NCBI GenBank assembly: GCA_014860725.1
Contig: JACZJD010000037.1
Span: 1-29,235 of the forward strand
Source: Aquamicrobium sp.
GTDB lineage: Bacteria > Pseudomonadota > Alphaproteobacteria > Rhizobiales > Rhizobiaceae
Direction: 5' to 3'
Length of the DNA stretch: 29,235 nucleotides
Shown here one piece after another: positions 8,831 through 16,559 of the stretch. The position numbers and the translations under genes are program-made. Within the stretch, counting starts at the first letter, position 1. The number at the start of each line of letters is the position of its first letter. The notes under the pieces are model-generated. The model was not told the DNA's origin. It was given only the letters and a program-made list of their open reading frames with translations, and ran no database searches.

Positions 8831-9979
8831 TCAGCAGCCGAGCGCGCGGGCGACGATCAGTTGCTGGATTTCGGTGGTGCCGTCGCCGATCTCCAGCACC
8901 TGCGCCTCGCGGAACAGGCGGTTGACGCGCGCCTCCGCCGAGAAGCCGAGGCCGCCATGAATTTGGAGTGCGTCCTTGGCGCTCCGCGTGGCGAGGCGGC
9001 TGCCGGCCAGCTTGGCCATTGAGGCGATCATGTTGCAGTCCTGCCCCCGGTCGTACATCCAGACCGCCTTGTGGAGCAGCGCGCGGGCGGCCTCGAGCCC
9101 GGTCGCCATGTCGGCGATCTTGGCCTGGATGAGCTGGAAGTCGGAGATCGGCCGGCCGAACTGCCGGCGGGCTTTGGCGTAGCTCAGGCTCTCCTCGAGG
9201 CAGGCCCGGGTCAGCGCGACGCCGAGCGCCGCGATGCCGATCCGGCCGAGCGTCAGCGCGCCGAGCGCCTGGGTCAAGCCCTTGCCGACCGGCCCGAGGC
9301 GGGCGCTGTCGGGCAGGCGCACGTCGTCGAAGACGAGCTCGCGGTTGTCCATGCCGTGCCAGGCCATCTTGTGGAAGGACTGGCCCAGCCGGTAGCCCGG
9401 CGTGCCGCGCGGGACGATGAAGCAGGTGATCTCCTTGCGGCCGTCCGGGCACTCGCCGGTCGCGGCCATGACGATGGTGCCGTCCGAGATGTCGGTGCCG
9501 GCGTTGGAGATGAAGATCTTGCGGCCGTTCAGCAGCCAGTCGCCGTTCTCCTGCCGGACGGCGCGGGTCTTGAGGCCGCCGGCGTCGGACCCCGCCTCGG
9601 CCTCGGTCAGCGCAAAGGCGGGCGTGACCTCGCCGCGCGCGAAGCGGGGCAGCCACTGCTCCTTCTGCGCCTCGGTGCCGAGGACGACGTACATCTGGCT
9701 GCAGCCGCAATGGATCTGCCAGATCTGCGCGAAGACCTGGCTGACGGCGGCCAGCTCCTCGACGCACAGATAGTAGGTCATCCTGTCCTGGGCGGAGCCG
9801 CCATACGCCTCCGGGATGAGGATGCCGGCCATGCCGAGGTCGCTCCACTGCCGCCACGCCTCGTAGGGGAAGCGGTCGTCGCGCTCCATCGCCTGCTGCG
9901 CCGGCCCCACGACATCGCGGGCGAAGTCGCGCGTCATGGCTATCAGCTGGTCCTGTTCCGGTGTCGTGGCGAAGTTCAT
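8831..9979 (-). CDS. Acyl-CoA dehydrogenase with Asp at the usual catalytic Glu position
   Basis: FAD-dependent alpha,beta-dehydrogenation of an acyl-CoA, passing electrons to ETF. The 382-residue length is normal. Visible are the FAD/substrate-binding stretch TPAFALTEAEAGSDAGGLKTRA (about 120-140), FISNAGTDIS, the RRQFGRPISDFQLIQ segment, and ALQIHGGLGFSAE near 340. In the C-terminal motif, where medium-chain enzymes have the base in YEGT, this protein has IGDGT with Asp366. Asp bases are reported in some alicyclic acyl-CoA dehydrogenases, so an unusual, bulky or cyclic substrate is possible; this is inference. It is followed by the MaoC gene and preceded by the TRAP genes, with a strong hairpin in the 116-base gap. 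The start is ATG at 9979. Confidence 0.94.
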   Translation of the reverse strand: MNFATTPEQDQLIAMTRDFARDVVGPAQQAMERDDRFPYEAWRQWSDLGMAGILIPEAYGGSAQDRMTYYLCVEELAAVSQVFAQIWQIHCGCSQMYVVLGTEAQKEQWLPRFARGEVTPAFALTEAEAGSDAGGLKTRAVRQENGDWLLNGRKIFISNAGTDISDGTIVMAATGECPDGRKEITCFIVPRGTPGYRLGQSFHKMAWHGMDNRELVFDDVRLPDSARLGPVGKGLTQALGALTLGRIGIAALGVALTRACLEESLSYAKARRQFGRPISDFQLIQAKIADMATGLEAARALLHKAVWMYDRGQDCNMIASMAKLAGSRLATRSAKDALQIHGGLGFSAEARVNRLFREAQVLEIGDGTTEIQQLIVARALGC

Positions 9980-10095
9980 GGTTTCCAACGTTCCCTGAAT
10001 GAGGCGGCTTCGGCCGGGCGCAGGATCGGGCCGAAGCGGAGCGCGAGACAGGCGAGGCATCGGGCCGGACCCGGCAGCCCGCAGGCTGCCGGGCG
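9980..10095 (-). promoter_or_regulatory. Intercistronic perfect hairpin between TRAP large permease and acyl-CoA dehydrogenase
   Basis: The arms CCCGGCAGCC (10070-10079) and GGCTGCCGGG (10084-10093) form a perfect 10-bp stem with a CGCA loop, two bases after the stop of the dctM-type gene. No T-run follows in the minus direction, so it is more likely an mRNA-stabilising or partial read-through element than a full terminator. It could set the ratio of transporter to enzyme expression. The rest of the gap shows no gene. Confidence 0.55.
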
Positions 10096-11403
10096 TCAGC
10101 GCATCCCCGTCACGAGGTAGGTGCTGATGATCGGGAAGGCGATCAGGATGCCGAGCACGACAAGCTCGCACAGGACGAACGGCAGCACCCCGAGGAACAC
10201 GTCGCGCGACGGGATCTTCGGCTTGGCCGCGGACATCACCGCGAAGAGGTTGATGCCGATCGGCGGCGTGATCGCGCCGATCTCGACCAGCTTCACGATC
10301 AGGATGCCGAACCAGATCGGGTCGATCCCCAGCGATTTCGCGGTCGGGTAGAGGAGGGGAATGGTGATCACCATCAGCGAGACGGGGTCGATGAACATGC
10401 CGACGATCAGATAGGCAAGCACCACCCCGGCGATGAACACTCCTACCGAATAGCCGCCGCTGTTGATCAGGTCGGTCAGCTGGCCGACGGCGCCGGTCAT
10501 CAGCAGGAGCCGCGAGAAGATCAGCCCGGCGATGACGATCAGGAACAGCGACGCGGTGGTGACGACGGAGCGCCTCACGGCGTCGAGGAAGTTGCTCATC
10601 GTCAGCCGGCGTCCGGCAAGGGCGATCAGCAGCGCGCCCGCCACGCCGATCGTTCCCGCCGCCGAGGGCGACACCGTGCCGGTGTAGATTCCCCCGAGGA
10701 TGATCGCGGCGAGCAGCATCGACGGCGAGACCTGGCGCAGCCCGACGATCTTCTCCCGCACGGTGAAGGTCTCGATCGTCTTCGGCATCAGGTCCTTGCG
10801 CACCAGCGAGGAGACGTAGACCGTCAGCATCAGCGCCATGGCCGTCAGGATGCCCGGCAGGATGCCGGCCACCAGCATGGCGCCGATCGATTCCGCCGTC
10901 AGGATGCCGTAGATCACCATGGTCAGCGACGGCGGGATCATGGCGGCGAGCGTGCCGGACGCCGCGATGCAGCCGGCACCGAAGCCGCGATTGAGGCCGA
11001 GGCGGTCGATCTCGGGCATGGCGACGCGGGTGAAGACGGCGGCGTTGACCACGGTCGACCCGGAGATCGCGGCGAAGCCGGCCGAGGCGAGCACGGTCGC
11101 GTTGTAGACGCCGCCGCGGAAATGCCCGATCCAGCGATAGCAGGCCTGGTAGAGGTCCGAGATGATGCGCGAGGCGCCGGCGATCTCGCCCATCAGGATG
11201 AACATCGGCACCACGGCGAAGGCGTAGTTGCTGGAGGCCGAATAGGTCACCGAGCGGATCATCGACATCATGAAGGTCTCGCCGACCCACAGATACATGC
11301 CGACCGCCGAGACGGCGAAGATCGACAGCGCCACCGGGACGCCGAGGACGACCAGCGCCACAAGGACCACGAAGGTCAGAACTGCGAAAGTTACGGGGTC
11401 CAT
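10096..11403 (-). CDS. dctM: TRAP transporter large permease, DctM type
   Basis: Main inner-membrane channel of a tripartite ATP-independent periplasmic transporter, coupling sodium or proton flow to uptake of an organic acid. The 435 residues are almost all transmembrane. Typical DctM stretches are LGVPVALSIFAVSAVGMYLW near the N-terminus, FAVVPMFILMGEIAGASR, SAGFAAISGSTVVNAAVF, SGTLAAMIPPSLTMVIYGI, and a C-terminal IGAITPPIGINLFAVMSAA. The ATG at 11403 overlaps the end of the small-permease gene by 13 bases, so translation is coupled. The substrate is presumably the acid activated by the neighbouring acyl-CoA synthetase, inferred from context. Confidence 0.95.
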   Translation of the reverse strand: MDPVTFAVLTFVVLVALVVLGVPVALSIFAVSAVGMYLWVGETFMMSMIRSVTYSASSNYAFAVVPMFILMGEIAGASRIISDLYQACYRWIGHFRGGVYNATVLASAGFAAISGSTVVNAAVFTRVAMPEIDRLGLNRGFGAGCIAASGTLAAMIPPSLTMVIYGILTAESIGAMLVAGILPGILTAMALMLTVYVSSLVRKDLMPKTIETFTVREKIVGLRQVSPSMLLAAIILGGIYTGTVSPSAAGTIGVAGALLIALAGRRLTMSNFLDAVRRSVVTTASLFLIVIAGLIFSRLLLMTGAVGQLTDLINSGGYSVGVFIAGVVLAYLIVGMFIDPVSLMVITIPLLYPTAKSLGIDPIWFGILIVKLVEIGAITPPIGINLFAVMSAAKPKIPSRDVFLGVLPFVLCELVVLGILIAFPIISTYLVTGMR

Positions 11404-11948
11404 CGTTTCTCCCGGGCGGTCCGCGATGGCCGCGAGATCGTGAGGAAAATGTTGCGCGCCAGGAAGAACACGACGATTGCGAAGGCGATGGTCGCGCCCA
11501 GGAACAGCAGCCCCTTCACCGGGTAGACCGGCAGGGCGATGACGCCTTCGGTGCTTTCGCGCGCCTCGAGGCTGGTGACGAAGCCGAACCACGAGGTGTA
11601 GGCGATCAGCCCGTAGCACAGCAGTGCCGCCGCGAAGGTCAGCACGCTCGTCAGCCAGCCGCCGAGCGAGCCGGGCCTGTAGCGGATCAGGTCGAGGCGG
11701 ATATGCGCCCGCTGCACGAGCACGTAGGGCTGAACGGTGAAGACCAGCGTGACCAGCGCCAGCTGGGTGAACTCCACCACCCCCGCGATCGGCCGACCGC
11801 GGAGGAACGAGGAAAGCGCGTCGGCCGTGCCGAGCGCGGCGATGAGGACGGAGGCGGTGCCTCCTACCCAGAGCAGAAGGGAGGCGATGAAGGTCACACC
11901 GCGCGGGATGTGGACCTCGTCGTCCGTCTCGATGCTGTGTCCCGACAT
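11391..11948 (-). CDS. dctQ: TRAP transporter small permease, DctQ type
   Basis: Small membrane subunit that pairs with DctM. The product has 185 residues and four hydrophobic segments (about 20-40, 63-80, 105-122, 150-168). Segment two contains GVVEFTQLALVTLVFTVQPYVLVQRAHIRLDLI, the usual DctQ pattern with an RxHIRxD-like loop on the cytoplasmic side. Its stop codon lies inside the first codons of the large-permease gene and its start is 9 bases after the binding-protein stop, so all three TRAP genes form one unit. It is more divergent than the other two subunits, as is normal for the family. Confidence 0.92.
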   Translation of the reverse strand: MSGHSIETDDEVHIPRGVTFIASLLLWVGGTASVLIAALGTADALSSFLRGRPIAGVVEFTQLALVTLVFTVQPYVLVQRAHIRLDLIRYRPGSLGGWLTSVLTFAAALLCYGLIAYTSWFGFVTSLEARESTEGVIALPVYPVKGLLFLGATIAFAIVVFFLARNIFLTISRPSRTAREKRWTP

Positions 11949-11957
11949 GGCGGTCGA

Positions 11958-12962
11958 TCAGTTCGCGGCCTGGGCGGCCCGGACGGTCTCGACGATCTTG
12001 CGCGCGGTCTCCGCGGCCATGCCGTTGGCGATCTGCTGCTCCTCCCACAGGGCGAGAATATCCGGCGCGGCCTCGTCGACGCGGGCCTGGTCGGCGAAGG
12101 CGTGCAGCGTCACGCCGGTGGCCGCGGCCGCATCGAGAGCCTTCTTCTCCGCCTCGACCTGCGCCTTCTTCTCGAACTCCATCGCTTCGGCGGCGGCCTT
12201 GTCGACCGCGGCAACGAATTCGGGCGTCCAGCCGCCCTCCTTGTAGTTCTTCCACGAGGTGTAGAAGGTCGGGCCGGCCGATGCGCCCATGTTCACGTCG
12301 CTCCAGTGCTTGGCCACCTCCTGCACCTTGATCGCGGCGGCGGACTCGTAGTTGGTCGCCACGCAGTCGATGACGCCGCGCTGCAGGCCCTCGTAGATCT
12401 CGGTGAAGGCGAGGGTGACGGGCACCATCCCGAGAGCCTCCACGGACTTGGGCAGGAAGTAACCGTAAGTGCGCACTTTCAGACCGGCGAGGTCCTCGAA
12501 CGTCACCACCGGCTTCGTGCACATGAGGCGGATTTCCGCGAGGCCGTGCTGGAGGATCGGGAAGACGCCCATCTTCTTCAGCTCGGCCAGATAGCTTTCG
12601 TCGGTCTGCGACAGCTTGAACTGCATGTCCATGGCCGTCGCCACGTCCTTGAACAGGAACGGCGTGCCGTTGAGGAGCGTGGTGACGGGCATTTCCGAGG
12701 CGTAGTAGGACGGGGCCGAGACGCCGAGCTGCAAGGCACCGTCGCGGATCAGGTGCAGGATCTCGCCCTGCCCGCCGAGCGAGCCGCTCCAGAAGAACTC
12801 GAACTTCGCACCGGTGGCGTCTTCTATCAGCTTGGCGAAATGCTTGTCCGTCTCCGGCTGGATGCCGTGTTCGGCATAGAACTGCGCGACCTGCATGGTC
12901 TGGGCGTTCGCCGCGACCGGAAGGGCGGCGGCCAGGATGACGGCGGATACCAGGTGTTTCAT
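11958..12962 (-). CDS. dctP: TRAP transporter periplasmic substrate-binding protein, DctP type
   Basis: Binds the transported carboxylate in the periplasm. The product has 334 residues with a signal peptide of about 21 residues (cut near ANA/QT). Family landmarks are FFWSGSLGGQGEILHLIRDGALQLGV (about 55-80), the ligand-binding Arg in LAGLKVRTYG near 170, and FTEIYEGLQRGVIDCVATNYES near 195-215. The C-terminal helices are Ala/Glu-rich. The ATG at 12962 is preceded by an excellent GGGAGGA ribosome site. The conserved Arg fits a carboxylate-bearing ligand. Closely related TRAP proteins carry quite different acids, so the ligand cannot be named. Confidence 0.94.
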   Translation of the reverse strand: MKHLVSAVILAAALPVAANAQTMQVAQFYAEHGIQPETDKHFAKLIEDATGAKFEFFWSGSLGGQGEILHLIRDGALQLGVSAPSYYASEMPVTTLLNGTPFLFKDVATAMDMQFKLSQTDESYLAELKKMGVFPILQHGLAEIRLMCTKPVVTFEDLAGLKVRTYGYFLPKSVEALGMVPVTLAFTEIYEGLQRGVIDCVATNYESAAAIKVQEVAKHWSDVNMGASAGPTFYTSWKNYKEGGWTPEFVAAVDKAAAEAMEFEKKAQVEAEKKALDAAAATGVTLHAFADQARVDEAAPDILALWEEQQIANGMAAETARKIVETVRAAQAAN

Positions 12963-13154
12963 GCGTATTCCTCCCAAGTGTTCGAATGCCCCAGCAAGGA
13001 CCGGCCGGGCAAGGTGATTGGCGGTATCAGGCAGGTTTCCTCCCCCTCCTGTGCCCTGCGGCGGTGCGAGACCGCAGGCTAGGATCGGCCCTGTCCCTTG
13101 TCCACGCATGCGCCCTTATACCGTCCATGCGCCTGCGTTATTCCCCTGCCGGCG
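12963..13154 (-). promoter_or_regulatory. Gap upstream of the TRAP operon with hairpin and a weak operator-like word
   Basis: The arms CCTGCGG (13055-13061) and CCGCAGG (13072-13078) form a seven-base stem after the acyl-CoA synthetase stop; it may attenuate read-through from that gene into the TRAP genes. CGTTATTC at 13136-13143 resembles half of a motif found in front of other operons of the island, but it is only eight bases long. No gene is seen here. Confidence 0.35.
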
Positions 13155-14777
13155 TCACGAGGCCGACCGTATCTCCTCCTTCGCCCCCGGCTCCGCCCCG
13201 GTGAACAGCGAATGCAGGCGCAGGCGGTGAACCTTGCGCGTTGTCGTCAGGGGCACGTCGCCGTGCCCGATCAGCTTGATGACGCGCGGCTGCTTGTATT
13301 TGGCGAGCCGCGTCGCGCAGAACGCGCGGATGTCGTCGGGCGTCAGGCTGCGGCCGGCCCTGGGGATGATCGCGGCGGCCACGATCTCGCCCTGCACCTC
13401 GTCCGGCAGGCCGGTGACGAAGGCCTCCTCGACGTCGGGGTGGGTCATGATGACCTCCTCGACCTCGATCGGGGCGACGTTGATCCCGCCGGTCTTCAGC
13501 ATCTCCTTGAAGCGGCCGCGGAAGCTCAGATAGCCCTCCTCGTCGAGCACGCCGAGATCGCCGGTCTTGAACCAGCCTTCCGCATCGTAGGAGGCGGCCG
13601 TGGCCTCGGGGTTCTTGTAGTAGCCGGCCATCATGCGGCCGCGTAGGCGGATCTCGCCCATCTCGCCCGGCCCGAGAATCGTCTCCGTCTCGGGGTCGAC
13701 GATGCGCACCTCCCAGCCCGGCATCGGGCGGCCTTCGGTGGTGCAGCGCCGCTCGATCGGGTCGTTGCCGTCGTTGACGGTGGCGAAGCCGTGGGTCTCG
13801 GTCAGGCCGTAGCAATGCACGCCGTAGGGCATGATGTTTTCGATGATCTCCCGGCTGGCTTCCGGCGAGGCGAGCGAGGTGCCTTTGGTCAGCGTCGACA
13901 GGTCGTATTCGCCCGCCCGCGGATGCTGGAAGACCGCGTGGATGATGTTCGGCGTCCCGGCAAGGATCGTCGCGCCGTAGCGGTCAATGATCTCGAGGCC
14001 TTCCGTGGCGTCGAACTGCTCCTGCAGCACGATGTGCGACCGGTGGCTGAACGGCCCGATCAGCATGTTCATGCAGCCCATGCCCCAGAACAGCGACAGC
14101 GGCATGTACACCACGTCCTGCGGGCCGAAATGCATGCGCACGCCGATTTCCCACGTGTTGTCGATCAGGTTGCGGTGGGTCAGCATCACGCCCTTGGGCC
14201 GCGCGGTCGAGCCCGAGGTGTAGAGCTGATAGGCGACCGAATCCGGATCGACCGTGGCGCAGATCGCCAGCACCTCGGCCTCGGACACCTCCGCCGCCCG
14301 GGCGATGAACGTCTGCCACGGCACCGCCCCTTCGAGCGCGCGCGGCCCCACGACGACGACCTCGCGCAGCAGCGGGAAGGTCTTGTCCAGCGGGGCGAGG
14401 CCCGAGATCATCTCGATATAGTCGGTCTTCAGGATGCGGTCGTGCATCACGAGGAGGCTGACGTCGGAATGCTCGATCACATAGGCGAGCTCGCCCGACG
14501 TGTACCAGGAGTTGAGCGCGACCATCGTGCCGCCGAGATACTGGACGGCGAAGTTCATGACCACCCATTCGAAGGAGTTGCCGAGAAGCAGCCCCACCCG
14601 GTCGCCCTTGCGCACGCCCGAGGCGTGCAGCGCCCGCGCCGCGGCGAGGACGTCGTCGCGCAGCGCGCGATAGGTCTTGGTCCGGTGGCGGAAGGTCAGC
14701 GCCGGGCGGTGGGGCACCGTGGCGGCCAGCTCCTCGATCAGGGCGCCAAGCGTCTTGCTGTCGGGTTTCGTCACCAT
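13155..14777 (-). CDS. Acyl-CoA synthetase (AMP-forming), medium/aryl-acid type
   Basis: Activates a carboxylic acid to its CoA thioester with ATP, most likely the acid imported by the neighbouring TRAP system. The product has 540 residues. The ANL-superfamily motifs are complete: the P-loop YTSGSTARPKGVML (186-199), YGLTETHG (323-330), GWFKTGDLG (401-409), FRGRFKEMLKTGG (419-431) and the C-terminal catalytic Lys515 in TTTRKVHR, where the usual Gly before Lys is Arg. The start at 14777 lies 7 bases after the stop of the reductase/amidohydrolase gene, so the longer upstream frame was not used. The overall look is closest to FadD-like or cyclohexanecarboxylate/benzoate-like ligases; specificity cannot be set by eye. 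Confidence 0.94.
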   Translation of the reverse strand: MVTKPDSKTLGALIEELAATVPHRPALTFRHRTKTYRALRDDVLAAARALHASGVRKGDRVGLLLGNSFEWVVMNFAVQYLGGTMVALNSWYTSGELAYVIEHSDVSLLVMHDRILKTDYIEMISGLAPLDKTFPLLREVVVVGPRALEGAVPWQTFIARAAEVSEAEVLAICATVDPDSVAYQLYTSGSTARPKGVMLTHRNLIDNTWEIGVRMHFGPQDVVYMPLSLFWGMGCMNMLIGPFSHRSHIVLQEQFDATEGLEIIDRYGATILAGTPNIIHAVFQHPRAGEYDLSTLTKGTSLASPEASREIIENIMPYGVHCYGLTETHGFATVNDGNDPIERRCTTEGRPMPGWEVRIVDPETETILGPGEMGEIRLRGRMMAGYYKNPEATAASYDAEGWFKTGDLGVLDEEGYLSFRGRFKEMLKTGGINVAPIEVEEVIMTHPDVEEAFVTGLPDEVQGEIVAAAIIPRAGRSLTPDDIRAFCATRLAKYKQPRVIKLIGHGDVPLTTTRKVHRLRLHSLFTGAEPGAKEEIRSAS

Positions 14778-14784
14778 CGGGTCT

Positions 14785-16311
14785 TCACTTCTGCAGGTTG
14801 TAGAATTTCCGCGCCGTGCCGGCGAGGACCCAGGCGCGTTCTTCGTCCGCAAGGTCGGGGTGGAAGCGGACGGCGCCGAGAAGCTCGGCCCAGGACTTGG
14901 CGGTTTCCTCGTAGGTGACGTCGCTCGCCCAGCAGATGCGGTCGGCGCCGAAGGCCCGGACCGCCTCGGTCAGGCCGCGCCGTTCGGCCGCGGCCGGATC
15001 GGCGAAATGGCGGAAGGTGCGGCCGGGATGGCACCATTTCAGGACGAGGCCCGGATGGTCGGCGAGCCGCAGCACCGCCTGCCATTCCTCCTCGGAGCCG
15101 GCCCAGCCGCAGTGATCGGCGGAAAGCCGCAGGCCCGGGAAGCGCTCCATGGCGATCTGCGCCAGCGCCGGCAGCTCCGCCGTCAGCAGGGCGACGGGCA
15201 GGCCGTTCTCGGCCGCGAGCGCGAAGACCGGGTCCCATTCGCCCGCCGCGAAGGCCTGCCGCTCCTTGCGGCTGGTGAGGACGACGCGGATGCCGACGCA
15301 GCCGGGCATGCGGGCGAGGGTGGGGATGTGGGTGGCAAGGTCGGGGTCCTGACGGACGACGCGCTGGATATAGGCCATTCGCGCGGGAAAGCGCAGCGCC
15401 CCTTCCTGCCCCAGCACAGAAAGCGGTCGCGCGACCCCGTCCCGCAGCGTCGCGAAGGGGCTCGGCACGCCGTCCTCGAAGCCCCACAGCTCGTCGACGA
15501 TCAGCGTGCGGATGCCGAGCGCGTCCATGGCCCTGATGGTGCCGTCGACGCCCTCGGCCGGGCCGAAATGGATCTGCGCATCGACGATGTCGATCAGGCC
15601 GCGGCCGGCGACGGCGTGGATCGTCTCCTCGGCCGGCCTTGCCGTCGCCGCCGGGCGCCGCCACGATCCCGTGGGGACGACCTCGCCGCGCCTTGCCGCC
15701 GCCAGCGCCTCCTGAAGTCCCTTGCGGTCGAGCTGGACGCAGTAGCACGGCTTGCCGCGCTCGAACCGCCAGCTGTCCGCCATCGGCCCGACATCGACGG
15801 GATCGAAGCCGAACTCGTCCATCAGCGCCGCCACAATCGCGCGGGCCTCGGCGTCGTCGCCCGCGAGCGGCAGGGCGCGCCGGTCCGCCGCGCCTCTCGG
15901 CCGGGGATCGGCCTCGAGATCGCCCTGCAGGATGGCGTTGAACGCCTTGACCACCCGTGCGCCGGCGAGGTGGCGCGCGAGCATCGCGCCGGTGGTGTCG
16001 GAGTTGTCGTCGAGCGCAGGGAAGACGCCGTCGCGCTCGGGATAGTAGTTGTTGGTGTCGATGACGATGCGCCCCGCAAAGGGCGCGGGATCGAGGTCGA
16101 AGATGGCACGGAAGGGGATGGTGACGACGACCACGTCGCCGTGCGCGGCGGCCTCCTGCACGGTGCCGGTCCGGCAGGACAGCGCCACGGCCGTGCTGGT
16201 CAGGGTCTCGGGGCCGCGGCTGTTCGCGATCATCACGTCGTGGCCGCGCGAGACGGCCAGCCGGGCCAGCGCCCGGCCGATGAAGCCTGCGCCGATGATG
16301 CCGATTTTCAT
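14785..16311 (-). CDS. Fusion of NAD(P)-binding F420-oxidoreductase-like domain with amidohydrolase (Amidohydro_2) domain
   Basis: A single 508-residue frame joins two enzymes. Residues 1-about 200 match the NADP-oxidoreductase/F420-dependent fold: MKIGIIGAGFIGRALARL (Gly-rich nucleotide loop), IANSRGPE after the second strand (favouring NADP), VVVVTIPFRAI, VIDTNNYY and VVKAFNAIL. A linker of about 35 residues rich in Ala, Arg and Pro follows. Residues about 239-508 look like a TIM-barrel amidohydrolase_2: IDIVDAQIHFG, SADHCGWAG (His400) and ICWASDVTYEE (Asp464). The usual HxH has Gln246 in place of the first His, and the mid-barrel His after LPV is absent, so the metal site looks altered. 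The start at 16311 has a very strong GGAGGAGGGG ribosome site. It heads the minus-strand operon and is divergent from lysR. The reaction is unknown. Confidence 0.85.
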   Translation of the reverse strand: MKIGIIGAGFIGRALARLAVSRGHDVMIANSRGPETLTSTAVALSCRTGTVQEAAAHGDVVVVTIPFRAIFDLDPAPFAGRIVIDTNNYYPERDGVFPALDDNSDTTGAMLARHLAGARVVKAFNAILQGDLEADPRPRGAADRRALPLAGDDAEARAIVAALMDEFGFDPVDVGPMADSWRFERGKPCYCVQLDRKGLQEALAAARRGEVVPTGSWRRPAATARPAEETIHAVAGRGLIDIVDAQIHFGPAEGVDGTIRAMDALGIRTLIVDELWGFEDGVPSPFATLRDGVARPLSVLGQEGALRFPARMAYIQRVVRQDPDLATHIPTLARMPGCVGIRVVLTSRKERQAFAAGEWDPVFALAAENGLPVALLTAELPALAQIAMERFPGLRLSADHCGWAGSEEEWQAVLRLADHPGLVLKWCHPGRTFRHFADPAAAERRGLTEAVRAFGADRICWASDVTYEETAKSWAELLGAVRFHPDLADEERAWVLAGTARKFYNLQK

Positions 16312-16559
16312 GTCGTCCCCTCCTCCAGGGCCCTCCGCCGGGACCCTCCTCCGGGCAGGCATGCGTCACCGGCCGCACCGCCGATGTCGGTGCGAGACGG
16401 GCACGACCCTTTTGCTAATCCGCGCGGCCCGGGGGCACTTGCGCCTTGATGAGGGGAAAGCGTAAACACCGCTGCGGGTTGAGACAACGCGTGGGCGCGT
16501 TATCTTAATTATTCGCTTCAGGCATACCCTCGGCCACCTCGGGCCGACGCAAACGGAAG
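16312..16559. promoter_or_regulatory. Divergent promoter region between fusion gene and LysR gene, with operator-like motifs
   Basis: This 248-base gap must hold both promoters. TAAACACCGCTGCG (16463-16476) matches 13 of 14 bases of a word in front of the DUF35/thiolase operon. CGTTATCTTAATTATTCGC (16498-16516) matches 16 of 19 bases of a word in front of the epimerase and mct genes. Both lie in the most A/T-rich part of the gap, close to the LysR start, as expected for autoregulated LysR sites. Promoter -35/-10 elements could not be assigned with confidence. Confidence 0.5.
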
